64,000 nucleotides of DNA, taken from Gigaspora margarita (taxonomy: Eukaryota; Glomeromycota; Glomeromycetes; Diversisporales; Gigasporaceae). The position numbers were made by a program, and so were the translations under genes. Shown piece by piece: positions 1-12,085 of the stretch. The notes beneath the pieces are model-generated. The model had not been told where the DNA came from. It saw only the letters and a program-made list of their open reading frames with translations, and searched no databases. Location: contig WTPW01000021.1 in assembly GCA_009809945.1 (NCBI GenBank), forward strand, positions 138,849-202,848. The letters are read 5' to 3'. The first letter of the stretch is position 1. Each line of letters starts with the position of its first letter.

Positions 1-472
1 AGGGTTTTTTTTTGGTTTTTCATTTTTTTTTATAATAATATATAATAAAAATATGTAATATAATATAATATATAATAATAATAAATAATTAATTTTTATA
101 TTAAATTGCGAAAACTTGCAAATATTGATTATTTAATTTAAAATATAATATATAATAATAATAAATAAAAAAAATAAATTTATAATAAATTGTGAAACCT
201 TGCGAGCATGATTATGTGAATATAATAATTTATTAATTGATATCATATTAGATATATATCGATTACTATCACTATTGTTAATAATCGGCAGGGGTGTTGA
301 TTATCGATATATATCTGTTAATCGATATATATCTAGTAGATATATATCGATTAACCNGATATATATCNATTACTATCACTATCNATAATAATCAGCAGGG
401 GTGTTGATCATTGATATATATCTTACCAGTTAGTAATCGATATATATCTATATATAAAATTTGCCGATGATA
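1..472 (+). repeat. Right part of a dispersed inverted-repeat element, cut by the window edge
   Basis: A T-rich block followed by repeated ATATATCGATTACTATCACTAT-type motifs and ending in TATATATAAAATTTGCCGATG. The whole block reappears as its reverse complement at about 32287-32757, and its terminal motif recurs at 34380-34409. It therefore appears to be the right half of the same element family as the complete copy at 32287-34409. Three ambiguous bases (N) lie between 357 and 384. No coding potential is seen. Confidence 0.7.
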
Positions 473-1229
473 CTAAAAATCAATATCATGATCAGATGAT
501 TTCTAAACCAATCATAAACAATTATCTCTCTCGAATCTACTTACAATCACAGTTTGTAGATGGGTTGTAAATGAATTTTTGTTGAAATGAGTAAAAATAA
601 GTAAAAATAAGTAAAAATAGGTAGAAATGAGCGAAAGGTATTGAAACTAAAAAATATTAGCTTTAAATAAGATTTTATATCAGGCCTTCTGTCTTTTGTA
701 TATATATATATATATTAGCACCTTTATATTTACAACTCTTTTTTTTAAAGTTTTAGGCTAGTGTACTAAATATATGAATACATAGAAAAACGAAAAACAA
801 AATTTTTAAAATATTTATTACAGAACAAATTTTTTAAAGATAGGTATAAAGTGAAATACTTTTTGTGAAAATATTGTAAAAATATTACAAAACTAATTTT
901 GAAAATAATAGCATTCAATATTCATTTTCTAAGAGACTTGTTATATGTTTTTAAAATTAGACTAACTATGTTATTTTTTAATAAATTTATTATATTTCTT
1001 ATATAGAAGAATTATATATTAAAAAGCTTAAAAATTATCTTTCATTTGATAAATTTATATTATATATATTTAAAGTATTAATGCTATAATGTTTCTAAAC
1101 CAAATGATTATATCATGTGATATAATCGAATTGGAGCCAAATCAGCCCATATAACTATTTTGATTATTATTTACAAAAATTTGATTAGTTATATTTAATG
1201 ATTTTCTAAACCATTCAGGTAGTAATCAG
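473..1229. other. Gene-free AT-rich stretch
   Basis: No open frame of note. A short direct repeat (AGTAAAAATAGG-like units, 585-635) and a TA microsatellite near 700 are the only structure seen. Confidence 0.6.
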
Positions 1230-1500
1230 GTAGCTGATCTGTGTAGGATATATATTCATTATATATCCTCTATATATCTGGTACCCAATATGATATAATA
1301 TATATTATCAGGTATTTAATATGTGTAGTATATGTGTATGATAGATATATGGCATATATACTATATGTGTACTATATTTGTCTAACATGTGTTCAATATT
1401 CTATATCAACTCTACACATATTGGGTACTAAATTATATATATCCTACACATATTCTATACATATTGGGTACTAGATGTATATAGGATATGTGTATAAAAT
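1230..1500. repeat. TA-rich inverted-repeat cluster
   Basis: GTGTAGGATATATA, TATATCTGGTACCCAATAT and their complements (ATATTGGGTACTA, ATATCCTACACATAT) alternate on both strands, giving a degenerate inverted repeat centred near 1370. No coding sequence is present. Confidence 0.6.
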
Positions 1501-1645
1501 GTTTATTTTGACTATTGTTCTATACTAGCTGCTATATCTGCAACCTGTATACTAGTTATTGCCTATTTTAAATGCTCTGATTATTGCTATCTGCCGATTC
1601 TTTTTGTATTACTAGAACATGATCTAGATTCTTTTTGGGTCCATA

Positions 1646-1945
1646 TTATTTTGCTCACAATTACTTCACTAATATAACATTTTACTAACAAATATTCTCT
1701 GACAAGTTCATTTTAGTGATAGTTTGTTTCACTGAAGCTTATTTCACCAACAAGTTTTTTTTTAAAAAGCACACTAAATTTAACTCTAATTTTACTCTGA
1801 CCCTATTCTAACCCTAATGACAATGACTAGAATTACTTTGTTGATGAAATGAGCTTTGTGAAATAAACTATCAATAAAATAAACTTGTTAGAGAATAATT
1901 GTCAGTAAAATGTTATGTCTTTGAAGTGATTGTTAGCAAAATAAT
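1646..1945. mobile_element. MITE-like inverted-repeat element
   Basis: Arms of about 115 bp face each other. The left arm runs ATTTTGCTCACAATTACTTC..., and the right arm ends ...GAAGTGATTGTTAGCAAAAT. The arms differ at scattered positions, so this is an old copy. No internal reading frame. The superfamily is not clear, and the flanks give only a 2-3 bp AT duplication. Confidence 0.65.
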
Positions 1946-2247
1946 TGCTATTCATTCTTTTCTACCTTTCTTAGAACTAATTTTATCCTTAGCAAAAAAT
2001 CTGGTAGAGTAGCTTCTGTTCCACATAGATATCATCTACACTTCAATAACTTATATATTCACTGTAGCTTATACTTGGAGTTAGAGTGAACCTGTACTAC
2101 TACAGTTACCTACTTCTGCTATTGCAAAGTTCACCTAGCCCCAGTATCTATATACTCAATCTTCTTTTAGTTTTTCGTTTAGTTTTTCTGTTTAGCTTTT
2201 TGTCTGCTCCCGATCTGTAGATTGGAAGGGTTAATTGGCCTGGCTCT

Positions 2248-2780
2248 AAGGGTGCATCTATAAATAATGTTATGTACCCCTACATAGTAGCTCTTGACCC
2301 CCCTAGACTATATAAAAAAAATTTAAAAATCTGTATATTTATCTATAAAATTTTACAAAAACTTGGATATATTATGACCCAGTGATTCAATTTGGATGAT
2401 TTTGGTACCATTCGATTCGTCTCTATAAGACAAATCCAATAGTACCAAAATTATTTCATTTGGACTACTGGATCAAGAGTTATTCACAAAAATCCATTGA
2501 TTTTATAGTAATTTTATAAGAAAACATAATAACCAATAGTATTTCATTAATAAAACGTGTTTTAGTGACCCAAATCAAATGATTTTTTTGGTACCATTCG
2601 AATCCTCTCCTCGAGACGATTCGAATAGTACTAAAATCATCCAATTTAGACCCCTGGATCAAGTTTTAGTTGAATTTTTATAAAAATATTACGTTAAATT
2701 TTTTTGACCCCCTACTATTGAAAAAATCACTATATTTTGCGAACTCCTTCAAATATAATGTTATTTATGGATGCCCTCTA
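2248..2780. mobile_element. Inverted-repeat element carrying two internal palindromes
   Basis: The ends are inverted copies (AGGGTGCATCTATAAATAAT at left, TTATTTATGGATGCCCTCTA at right). Inside, two palindromic modules of about 65 bp (2390-2455 and 2575-2650) are built on TTTTGGTACCATTCGATTCG and its complement, separated by a direct CTGGATCAAG-type spacer. The same palindrome module occurs three times in the foldback at 61026-61972, and one terminus recurs at 60670-60747. A minus-strand frame across 2480-2662 is a shadow of the palindromes, not a gene. Confidence 0.65.
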
Positions 2781-3179
2781 AATGCTAAATGAACTCTATC
2801 CCCTTGGTACATGCTTCTAAAACACATGTCCTTTTCTTTAGTGCAACTCTAGCAATTGTTATAAATAAATACCTAAATTTTACTTTATAATCTCAAAAGT
2901 ATAGCCTGGTTGGTAGGATCCTTTAACCCTCTTGTTATAGGCTTACTTTCCAAACCATATATGCTAGACTATACACACCATCCAATTCCTTTTTTGTATT
3001 ACTATCAAAAGCCCAACTACTTTCTGCTTGGGTCTTTCCAAGTAGTTCCTGATCTTCATGTTCTTTTGATATTATATGATTTTATCAACCTCTATTTATA
3101 ACATAGCTGCTTTTAGAATCTTCTATATCAACAGATTAACCAAGGAATAGAGGAACCTAAGTTACAGGTCTTATTATAA
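2781..3179. other. Gene-free stretch
   Basis: No supported gene. The small plus-strand frame at 2910-3101 has no recognisable composition or context and is treated as chance. Confidence 0.55.
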
Positions 3180-3320
3180 CCAAACTTATTAATAAAGATC
3201 AGTTACTGTAACACAGGTATAATTTTTGAAAAATGTTTCTAGTAGGATTCAAACCCTGCATCTAAGTTACAAAATTCCTTGGAGGTAACAACTTTCCAAC
3301 TTTGCTATATCACCACACTC
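3180..3320 (-). repeat. tRNA-like SINE head (candidate)
   Basis: On the minus strand an A-box-like TATAGCAAAGTTGG (3297-3310) is followed about 45 nt later by a B-box-like GGTTTGAATCC (3245-3255), the arrangement of an internal RNA polymerase III promoter. The segment folds only loosely as a tRNA, so a tRNA-derived SINE or decayed tRNA relic is more likely than a functional tRNA. Downstream (3180-3240) is a non-tRNA tail. No target duplication was recognised. Confidence 0.4.
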
Positions 3321-3321
3321 T

Positions 3322-3480
3322 ATAAAAATTATATATTGAAGATACAAATAAAGAAAGATAATCAAGAAAAAAAATAGTATGTGAGTGCAGTTAAAAGGTT
3401 TAAAGATGATTGAGTGTAATAATAATTGATCAAATAAAGCAGAAGTAAATAAAATTTTTAAGTTACAGAGATAACAAACT
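3322..3480 (+). repeat. Dispersed repeat, copy 1 (pair with 7735-7885)
   Basis: AGATACAAATAAAGAAAGAT...GATCAAATAAAGCAGAAG is repeated in the same orientation at 7735-7885 with modest divergence. Neighbouring sequence (AATGCTTTGTATCTT...AATAATAATTCATAC near 3705-3750) also has a counterpart at about 7560-7605, so the duplicated unit may be larger and internally rearranged. Confidence 0.65.
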
Positions 3481-4757
3481 TAATTCCTTAATTTTTGAAC
3501 TTCTGCAAGAAATTTAAAATAAATACAAAGGTTTTTTTTGTTTTGAAATATCTATTTATATATTGTATTTAAAAAATTAATTACACAAATTTCAAAAAAA
3601 AATTTGGGTTGAGTCTATCAATTTGTTCCATATTTTCATTAAAAAAACTTTGAAGTCAGAGCAAAAATAAAATTTTTGTATATAAGGCAATTTGAAAATA
3701 ATTAAATGCTTTGTATCTTCTTTTTTAATAGTCAATAATAATTCATACTTGAGAGCAGTGTTGTCACGAACAGCTTTAAGCAATGATTTGGACAATTTTG
3801 AACAATTTTGGACAATTAAATAAAGTAAAATTACTTGAAATTTTATTAAGCTAACCTATTTTAATTTTAACTGGAATGCGTTTAGCACCTAAAAAAATAT
3901 ATAGTTATATATTTTTTAGATAGATTTATTAATTATTAAAGCCTGAACAAGCTTTGAACAACTTGGACATTTGGACAATTTTGGACATGCCAAAAAGGCT
4001 GTAGACAACCAAAATGTACAACACTGCTTGAGAGTACACAATAGAATTATTCTAGCTCTAGCATTTGAAAAGTACATGATTGTATCTTCTCAACTTTATC
4101 AATTTTATCATTATTGATACTTGTCTAAATTTTGTGCATCAAAAAAAATTTTATTAAACAATTGGCTATAATAAAAATGTATATAAGGCCAAAATTCTTG
4201 TTCAAGCTCTTTGACTTGAACATATTCAAAAAACTTTATTATTTATTTGGGAATAGAAATTTGTCGCATCCCATATTCACCGATTTGACTTTAGGGGTCT
4301 TTTTTCGATAAACTATTATACAAGCTTTTGCTATTAAGTGACGTGAAGAATAACAAATGAAACCTTCAAATAAAATAGTTTTTTGGCCTCTATATGAGAT
4401 AAATAAGCAATAAATATTCAAAGAACAGCTACGCCAAGCTGTAAAAGGAAGCACTATTACTAGTTGTTGAAGCGTTTTGGTATTTTCGGGTAGAAAAGGA
4501 TCAGTTTGTCATTGAACGATCAGTTGTATAATGGGTAAGGGTAAATTCAGAAGAACTTTTCAGAAAAACTACCTTTTTAACTTACTTTCAGCCAATAATT
4601 AAACATGTAGATATTACAATATTCTATACACTTAATTATGGATTATAAGTAAGTTTAAAAGACTGTTGTTGTCAAAACTCACTTTGTAATAAATTTTAAT
4701 AGCAAATAATTCTCGATCATGATTGGCTAATTTTGGGGTGAAACCAAATTGGTGGAT
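3481..4757. other. Gene-free stretch
   Basis: Minus-strand frames at 3592-3795 and 4239-4454 are short, lack recognisable motifs and sit in repeat-like sequence. The first shares a few residues (YELLL) with a frame at 7480-7776, probably because both lie in copies of one decayed repeat. No supported gene. Confidence 0.5.
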
Positions 4758-5358
4758 ATGCACAACATGTCACACCCCCATGATCTGACCAATCAAATCG
4801 CCCGATTTTGTAGACAAAATTTTTTTATAAAACTAAAAATTCTACTAGTAAAATATAAGAATAAATAAGTGATAACTAGATACATAGTGTAAAATTTTAT
4901 TCTGAACAACTTTTTCTAAGTTACAAAGATAGATTATCTTAATAAAAAATGATGTTTTATAAGAAAAAACAAAAATTTCCAAGGTTAGCACATATAGAAC
5001 TTTTTTTTACTAATTTAATCTATATTTATATTTAAGTATTATATGCAAAATTTTACGCTAAACAACTTTTTCTAAGTCAAAAAGGTAGATTATTTTAGTA
5101 AAAAAAAGGTTTATATGTGCTAACTTTTGAAAATTTTGTTTTTTCTTATAAAATGTCTTTTTTTACTAAGACAATCTAATCTTTCCAACTTAGATAAAGT
5201 TGTTCAGAATAAAATTTTACGTTATATGTTGTGCTATTTTATATATATTTTACACTTTATTAAGTAAAAACTTTAACTTTTAAAAAAATTTTTTTTGCCT
5301 ACAAAATCGAGCGATTTGATTGGTCGAATCAGGGTGCGACATGTCACGGGTGTGACAA
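4758..5358. mobile_element. Degenerate foldback element
   Basis: CATGTCACACCC...GACCAATCAAATCG (4766-4810) faces its complement CGATTTGATTGGTC...GACATGTCAC (5308-5346). Inside, AATTTTATTCTGAACAACTT (about 4890) appears once more in direct orientation (5045-5100) and once inverted (5160-5230). This gives a nested inverted repeat of about 600 bp with no reading frame, probably a non-autonomous DNA transposon. Confidence 0.6.
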
Positions 5359-7734
5359 AATTATATTCCCTATTTACTTATTTTTATTTATTTATTTTTT
5401 TCAATAATTAAATTGGCAAGATAGTAGTAGTTCTTCTCTTAATTTACAAAGCTGAAGCAATTTTAATTTCATATTTGGGCTTGCTTTGTTTGTTCTCTAT
5501 TCACAACTTCAAAGTTGTCTTCTTGCAACTAGAGGTTTTAATTGTTCAAAAAATAAGTATATAAATATTTATTTGGTCTATCTTGTTAATATTTGAATAT
5601 TAATTCAAAAATTTTGAATGAATATTCAAATATTTATTGAATATCCATTGATATTAAATATACATCAGATATATACTAGATAGCAAAAAATATCCAATAT
5701 TTATAATTCAAAAAAAATAATTTTGACAAAAATCTCTTTAACAGATTTGTTGTTTTTATTTAAAGCCACAATTCTATTGAAGTAGCTTTTATTAATTTAT
5801 AATTATAAAAAAGTTATAATACCCAATGTTTATATATATTCAAAAAATTTAATATTTAATATATAAAAAAATTAGTTATATATTTTTTTAACCAATTAGA
5901 ATTCATTATACAAACTTAGCCAATCATATTTAATTATATATCTCAAAATTTTTATTTTTAAAAATATTATATTCAATGAATATTCAATGAATATATTTAG
6001 TAAAAACTTTAAATATTCAAATATTCATTTGGTAAAAAAATCAAATATTTAAATATTCAAACATTTAGTGAATATTTAAATCTTATATTCATCAAATTAG
6101 ACCTCTAATTGCAATAGCTTGCTGATAGAAGACATCTATCTTGTTTAGAAGGAATAAACCTAATTTTTTTCTCAGATTCTTCTAATTTTTTTATTCTTTC
6201 TTATCAAATTTGTATTTCTTATAGTTCTTATTAGAAAGATAGTCTTGGTCACTAGAAGAGGCATTTGCTAATTCCATAACTGAGAGTTTGAATTTTAATC
6301 CAACTTCGGGACATATGCAAAAGAACATCCAGAAGTATAATGTATATACTGTTAGCAATTATAACAGATAATATAGTTTAACTTTCTAGTCTTGGGAGTG
6401 AGTGATGAAGATTGAATCTTTTTTTTAGATTTTTTATTCTTAATATAGTAGTTTTATAAATGAACCAGAATGTAGATAAGATTTTCTGATCATATGATGA
6501 TTTACAACAAATTATCCAATAGATAATTATGATTTGGTGTAATATAACATGATCAAAAAAATTTAAAACAAACATTTGCTTGTTAAAAATCACTTATTAC
6601 TCAAAAGAGATTTTACTACTAAAGCTTTTCTAACTCTTACTTTAGTATTGACCAAACTCTAACTTTAAAAAAAAATAAAAAATTTTTGATCATTACATGT
6701 TTGGAAAATCTCACCTACATCCTGTCAAAATCATATTGGTATGGGTTTAAATAGAATAGAATCATAGCAGTCTTGAGGTTCGATAGAGATAAATAAGCAG
6801 AAAAAATGCAGATCAAAAATGCTGCTTAGGAGTCCATGTGAGTAAAATAAATTCTAAAAGTAGTATAGCAAAATGAAAAAGTCAGCTAGGTTAATTCTGT
6901 TCATGTTTTTTAAAATTATTTAGAAAAGATTAAAAAAAAATTTGAAGATAAAGATCTGATAGGTGGAGATCCTATACAATTGGCACCATTTGTTATTATT
7001 AATAATAGGAGTGCACAGAATATTGCCAATTTACTCTCAGAATAGTAAATTGGGGTTGTAAGTCAGAACAGTTCTAAAAAGATGTCAGGTTTAATTGGAT
7101 TTTAATTATTAGAGGCAAAAATATAAAGGTAGGTTTTATTATTTGGCAAGGAGAAACTTATGTGGTAAATATGTAATTAATTAAATATACATATCATTAA
7201 ATCAATCGATTAATAAATAGCTATAAATCTAATAAATCAAATAATAAAACAATCATGATAACAATCAATAAAATATAATAGAAATTCATTTAGAAGACTT
7301 TATTATAAAAAAGAAATCACTCAGATAAGCCTTAAAGAGAATAAAGTCAATTATATCAGACTTATATACATGTTCAATCTATATAAATATATTATAGTAC
7401 TTAATTAACAGGTTAACTTTCTTCTGTACATACTTAATTGCACAATCAATTTGTTATTAAATTATGCAAAAACACATTCCTAATTACATAAAGACATTCC
7501 TTTAACATCTATAAACTTAATCATATGATTCCTTTGTGTGAGGGCGAGGCAATAATATTTAAATGCTTTATATTCATTTATCTCTAAAAGAATCAATAAT
7601 AATTCATACAGAATTGAACTGTGTACAATAAACATAGCATAATAGAAAAGACTTAAAAGATGATTCGTTCTATGATTATGTAAAATGGGTTTTGAGTCAT
7701 CCATCTTTATGGTAGAAATAAATAAATAAAAAAA
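5359..7734. other. Gene-free AT-rich stretch
   Basis: Between 5580 and 6100 the sequence is dominated by TGAATATTCAAATATT-type short repeats. Elsewhere no coding signal is seen. The frame at 7480-7776 (minus) is low-complexity and hydrophobic with no family resemblance. Confidence 0.5.
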
Positions 7735-7885
7735 TAAAGACAATATATTGAGATACAAATAAAGAAAGATAATCAAAAGAAATGTAGTATGAGAGTATGG
7801 TTAAAAAGGTTTAAAGGTGATCAAATGTAAGATAATCGATCAAATAAAGCAGAAGCAGATAAAAATTTTAAGAAACAAAGGTAAT
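7735..7885 (+). repeat. Dispersed repeat, copy 2 (pair with 3322-3480)
   Basis: Same orientation and order of motifs as 3322-3480, including GATACAAATAAAGAAAGATA and ATCAAATAAAGCAGAAGC. No coding function is apparent. Confidence 0.65.
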
Positions 7886-7970
7886 ACTGGCATCTTAGTA
7901 AAGCTAAGCTTACAAAAAATGGGTTATTTAAAGCATGAGAAAAAAAAAATACAACCAGCTACTTATCTTG

Positions 7971-8712
7971 TACAGTCAAAACTATAAGTAGCTATCCTTG
8001 TAACTTTTTAAATTAAAAAGCTACAATCTTGAAATTTTTACTGTAAATAATATCTAATAAATATTGATCAGTGAATTTTTTTAATACTTTTTTAATTACT
8101 AGAACAAAAGTTAGATATGAGCTAAAATTTTTGAGCATTTTTTTGATCCAATTCATTAAAAATCAATAAAAAATCAGAATTATTTTTATAGTTATAAAAA
8201 ATTTGGGTTATTTGATGAGATAGTTGTTGAGAAATTAATTTTTGAAGCTGCTTTGTATACATGCTTAAAAAAATTGGCTGCACAGCTAGGTTTTTTAATT
8301 TTAATATAGAAATTAAATTAATTTCTATATTAAATTTAAAAAACCTAGTTGCACAACCAATTATTTAAGCATGTATACAAAACAGCTTCAAAAATTAAGT
8401 TCTCAACAACTTCTCATCAAATTAACTCAATTTTTTTGTTTTAACTATAAAAATGATTGAATGTTAACATACTAAATATTTAGAATTTTTGAATATAATC
8501 CTGATTTTTTATTGATTTTTAATTAAATTCGATTAATTTTATCAAAAAATTGCTTAAAATTTTAGCTCTCATATAACTTTTGTTCTAGTGGTTAAAAGCA
8601 TAATAAATTTACTGATCAGTATTTATTAGATATTATTTACAGTAAAAATTTCAAGATTGTAGCTTTTTAATTTAGAAAGTTACAAGGAAGGCTACTTATA
8701 ATTTTGACTGTA
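7971..8712. mobile_element. Long foldback element with Tc1/mariner-like ends
   Basis: The sequence begins TACAGTCAAAACTATAAGTA and ends in its complement, TTATAATTTTGACTGTA. Arms of about 340-370 bp pair almost throughout, with the centre near 8312 (AATTAAATTAATTTC). The terminal CAGT inside a TA dinucleotide is the usual arrangement for Tc1/mariner-class elements, where TA is the duplicated target (family knowledge). No transposase is encoded, so it would need help from a full-length relative. Confidence 0.75.
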
Positions 8713-9998
8713 ATTCTAATTTAAGCAAGTCTAATCATTACTTGCATTAATAAATAAATCAAAAAAAAATGAAAACAAAGTGAAGAAATAAAACAAAAAA
8801 AAAAAAATAGAACAATGAAAAAAAATGAAAAGCAAAAGAAAATAAAAAATAAAAGAAAATAAAAAAAAATAAAAAAACACGAAAAACTAAAATGTGAAAA
8901 AGATCAGGATTGGATTAAGGGTCACTGCTAGTGAAAAAAAAATTATTATATGATCGCCAATCTGAAAAATTATTGGTCGATCATATAGGGTTGCCATGGC
9001 GACGGGTCGCTATTGTCTTTTTGCCTAATTAAAATATAAAATTATATTTTATATTAACTTCTGACTATAATTTTCTTCACAACTACTAATCCAAATTGGA
9101 TGAAATTTTTATTGAAGATATATATTATAATGTGCTACAATAAATTAAAATTTCAGCCAATATGGATTAGTAATATTTGAGAAATTGCTTACAAACCATA
9201 TGTAATTTTTTTAAATAACTACTTAAAGTTTTAAGCAATTTCTTAAGAACTACTGATCAAAATTGGCTAAAATTTTAATATTTTGTAGCCTAGTATCATG
9301 GATATAATACATAAGTTTGTATAACAGGTCTTTTTACAGTTATAAGAAATAATAAGCATTTCTAGTTAGTTTATAAAAATTTCGACTAGAAAATTGTGTT
9401 TTTAAATCAATTCAGTTTGTTTAATTAAATGAAGCATTCAGCATTACCAACGTGAAGGATTTTGAAGGAATGAATAACTCAATATCAAAACTTCGAGTTA
9501 CATGAAAGGATTTGATTCTTCAATACGTACAAAATTCATCATAATGTAGGTTTCTAATATCCGATCGTAAAACTTGCGATCTAGAGAATTGCATCTTTCT
9601 GTTCCATAGTTCTTACTGAAGAAAAAAAAAAGTTTTTTTTGAGAAAATTTTATTTATTTCATGAATTTAAAGTTTGATTATTAATATTTATATAAATACG
9701 AAGCTCGTCATCATTTCTAATTTATTATTAATTATTGAATAATTGTAGTATTGAGTTTAATAACTAACTCGCAGCTTGCACGTGCTTACTATGTGAAAAT
9801 TATGATTACAGCCGATTAATTTCCTCAAGTTGACATTACACAGGCTAGAAATAAATTTAGCTCTATATGATTTCGGGCAAGGCTTGGCGAGAATAACATT
9901 CAGGGAATTGAGTAATAACCAAAATTTATTACATATTTATTTGATAACAACCGTATTTATAAATAACTATAGAAAAACTATTCTTTTTTTTATTATTA
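8713..9998. other. A-rich tract and gene-free stretch
   Basis: 8755-8890 is an A-rich low-complexity run. 9060-9330 holds a weak repeat (ACTACTAATCCAAATTGG and relatives). A short minus-strand open segment near 9480-9620 reads protein-like for about 40 codons (NSLDRKFYDRILETY) but has no start, family or flanking exon, so it is not called. Confidence 0.45.
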
Positions 9999-10145
9999 AT
10001 TAAAGATTGTAAATTTAAGTAGTAGGCACTTCTCATCAGCTAAAGCTATCTTTCCATTCGAACAACAGAATCCATCAGATTCCCTATGAATTTCTTTGCG
10101 TTTAACGCAAATAATAGGAGCCGAAATGATGTAACAAAGTTTTGC
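9999..10145 (-). pseudogene. Possible fragment of a Helitron-type replication protein
   Basis: On the minus strand an open segment of about 48 codons contains SDGFCCSNGKIAL followed by ADEK. The F-x-x-C-C-x-x-GK-I/V-x-L pattern resembles the short cysteine motif near the N-terminal domain of Helitron helicases. It is bounded by stops on both sides. A second minus-strand open segment (10230-10330, with ELQEMKNVKSNDWHV) lies just upstream in another frame and may belong to the same relic. The match is to a short motif only, so this is a tentative call. The plus-strand frame at 10086-10331 is its shadow. Confidence 0.3.
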
Positions 10146-11101
10146 TTAAGGGTTTTCTTCCTAAAAGATGGTGTGCTTGTTGTTGCTGTTGACAACATTC
10201 ACGTTGAACTAATCAATTACGTTTTAACCTCGATTTCGGTAGCCTGGTTTTGCTGTGTGCCAATCTGTCACGTGCCAGTCATTGCTCTTGACGTTTTTCA
10301 TCTCCTGCAATTCAACGTTTGCAAGAAGTAACTTTGTCACAACAAATCGTGATACCTGTTCTTCAACTTCCATAGTGTGCCACTCACATTAAGATATTAT
10401 TTATTAAATTAATTGTTGAAATACTAATAAGTATAAATTTTACTTCGGTCGTGACACAAGATAAATCCGGATGGAACAAAGAAAATGTTGCAACACGAAA
10501 TAATTTTACTATAATCATTGTAACTCAAAAAATAGCTCAAATAACACAAACGGTTTTTAATTATACAAACGATATTAAAATTTACAAACAAGTGTAGGTA
10601 ATTTACTTATTATTATTTCGCCCTATTTATATATTCATACTTTGACTCTATATCATTACATCATAAATTTAATATAAAATTTTGACTCTTAAATTTATTA
10701 CATATTATTCTCGTAACTATGTAAGCTTTACAACTAACTTTGCTAACCACTTAATGACCTAATTAAGAATAAACTTTTTTTATATAGATTTTAATATATA
10801 CTCTACAAAATAAAGAATATTAGATCATTAAAAATGGCTAATAAAGCTTAAATTATTCGCATATTATATACTTCATATTATATGATCATCAACAACCAAT
10901 CAAAATGCATAAGACACACACACCCGCCATTTAGAGGATTGAAAAATAACACGTGTCGATTAAGAACCGACAATTGTGTGATCGACGCAGAACATATAAG
11001 CTCTAGCATGGAATATCGTTTAAAGAACGAATTGTTTTTTAAAAACCCATTAATAATATTTAGCTGTTTACGAATATAATAATTGATATTTTTTTTTTAA
11101 A
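10146..11101. other. Downstream flank of the kinase gene
   Basis: AT-rich sequence without a supported gene. The plus-strand frame at 10882-11079 lies antisense to the likely 3' region of the kinase gene and has no recognised motif. Confidence 0.5.
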
Positions 11102-12085
11102 TCACATATTAAAATCTTCTATATTATCAAATATTATGAATTTAAGTTCATCGGAAACTATATAAGAAAATAAAATTCTTTTAATATTTAAATTAAAAAA
11201 TTTCAATAATAAAATTTTCACCGTATTGTAAATATTTGTAATACCTTTGGATAAGTCCAGTGCATTTTTAATTTTTTGCGTATTAATAGCTTTACTAGTG
11301 TACATAGAGTTTGGGTGCTTCGATAAAGTAATTGGTATCGATTTAATTACTTTATCAGCAGCTAAGAACTTATTTCTAATATAAAGTTCTTCTTTATTAA
11401 ATATTGGTTCATGCATAATTAGCCACCATTGATAAAATTTTGAATAAATATATCTTGCTGTAGGTCTTTTCCTAGGATTTAAATCCATACATTGTTTAGC
11501 TAATTCAATGTAAATATCAGGAGTTTCTGGAGCAAAGTCTGGCCGTAATCCATTACAAGCGATATTTATTGCAAGTTCTCCATCAAATTGATGACCATCA
11601 AAGGGTCTTTTACCTGTTGACATTTCTGCCATAATAACACCAAAACTATATATATCAGCTGCTGAAGTATATTGATTACCTAACAAAACTTCAGGCGCTA
11701 CATAAGGCATAACTCCATAGAAATGTTCTTTCGAAATGTCATTCTTTTCTCTGGACAATCCTAAATCCGCAATAAATGGTATAAGGCGCCCATCAATATA
11801 TTTTTCTAATAAAATGTTACCAGTATGAAAATCTCGATGAATATAATTTGTTTTATGAATTTGAAATAAATCATATGATATACTCCGAAGCTGGCGTAAT
11901 TTATCTTCCCATGTAATCTCTCTAAAATTTGCCATAATAAAATCATGAAAATTTCCTCTATTCGCATATTTTAATACCATCAAATATTCTCTGGTTTCTG
12001 TATTTTGAGTCAATCCATATATTTTTAGTATGTTACCTCTATTGCTTATTCCACTATTTAGTCTACATTGCATATGATTTTTAAA
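11102..12085 (-). CDS. Exon 6: kinase C-lobe and C-terminal tail
   Basis: 327 codons plus stop. After FKNHMQCRLN and the hinge (MVLKYANRGNFHDFI), the catalytic loop reads YIHRDFHTGNILL. The magnesium motif is DLG and the activation segment ends VAPEVL. The F-helix region (SFGVIMAEMSTGKRPF) and a terminal RKRP motif follow, so all C-lobe landmarks are present. A further 110 residues form a lysine-rich, partly hydrophobic tail of unknown role. The frame ends near 11102 in an AT-rich region. Confidence 0.8.
   Translation of the reverse strand, partial: FKNHMQCRLNSGISNRGNILKIYGLTQNTETREYLMVLKYANRGNFHDFIMANFREITWEDKLRQLRSISYDLFQIHKTNYIHRDFHTGNILLEKYIDGRLIPFIADLGLSREKNDISKEHFYGVMPYVAPEVLLGNQYTSAADIYSFGVIMAEMSTGKRPFDGHQFDGELAINIACNGLRPDFAPETPDIYIELAKQCMDLNPRKRPTARYIYSKFYQWWLIMHEPIFNKEELYIRNKFLAADKVIKSIPITLSKHPNSMYTSKAINTQKIKNALDLSKGITNIYNTVKILLLKFFNLNIKRILFSYIVSDELKFIIFDNIEDFNM

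Noticed and set aside
9480..9620. Protein-like minus-strand segment of about 40 codons
   Set aside because: No start, no partner exon and no recognised family; left as an uncalled relic.
10086..10331. 81-codon plus-strand frame
   Set aside because: The minus strand shows the more protein-like Helitron-type motif. This frame is its shadow.
10882..11079. 65-codon plus-strand frame downstream of the kinase gene
   Set aside because: No motif, no splice context and antisense to the likely 3' region of the kinase gene.
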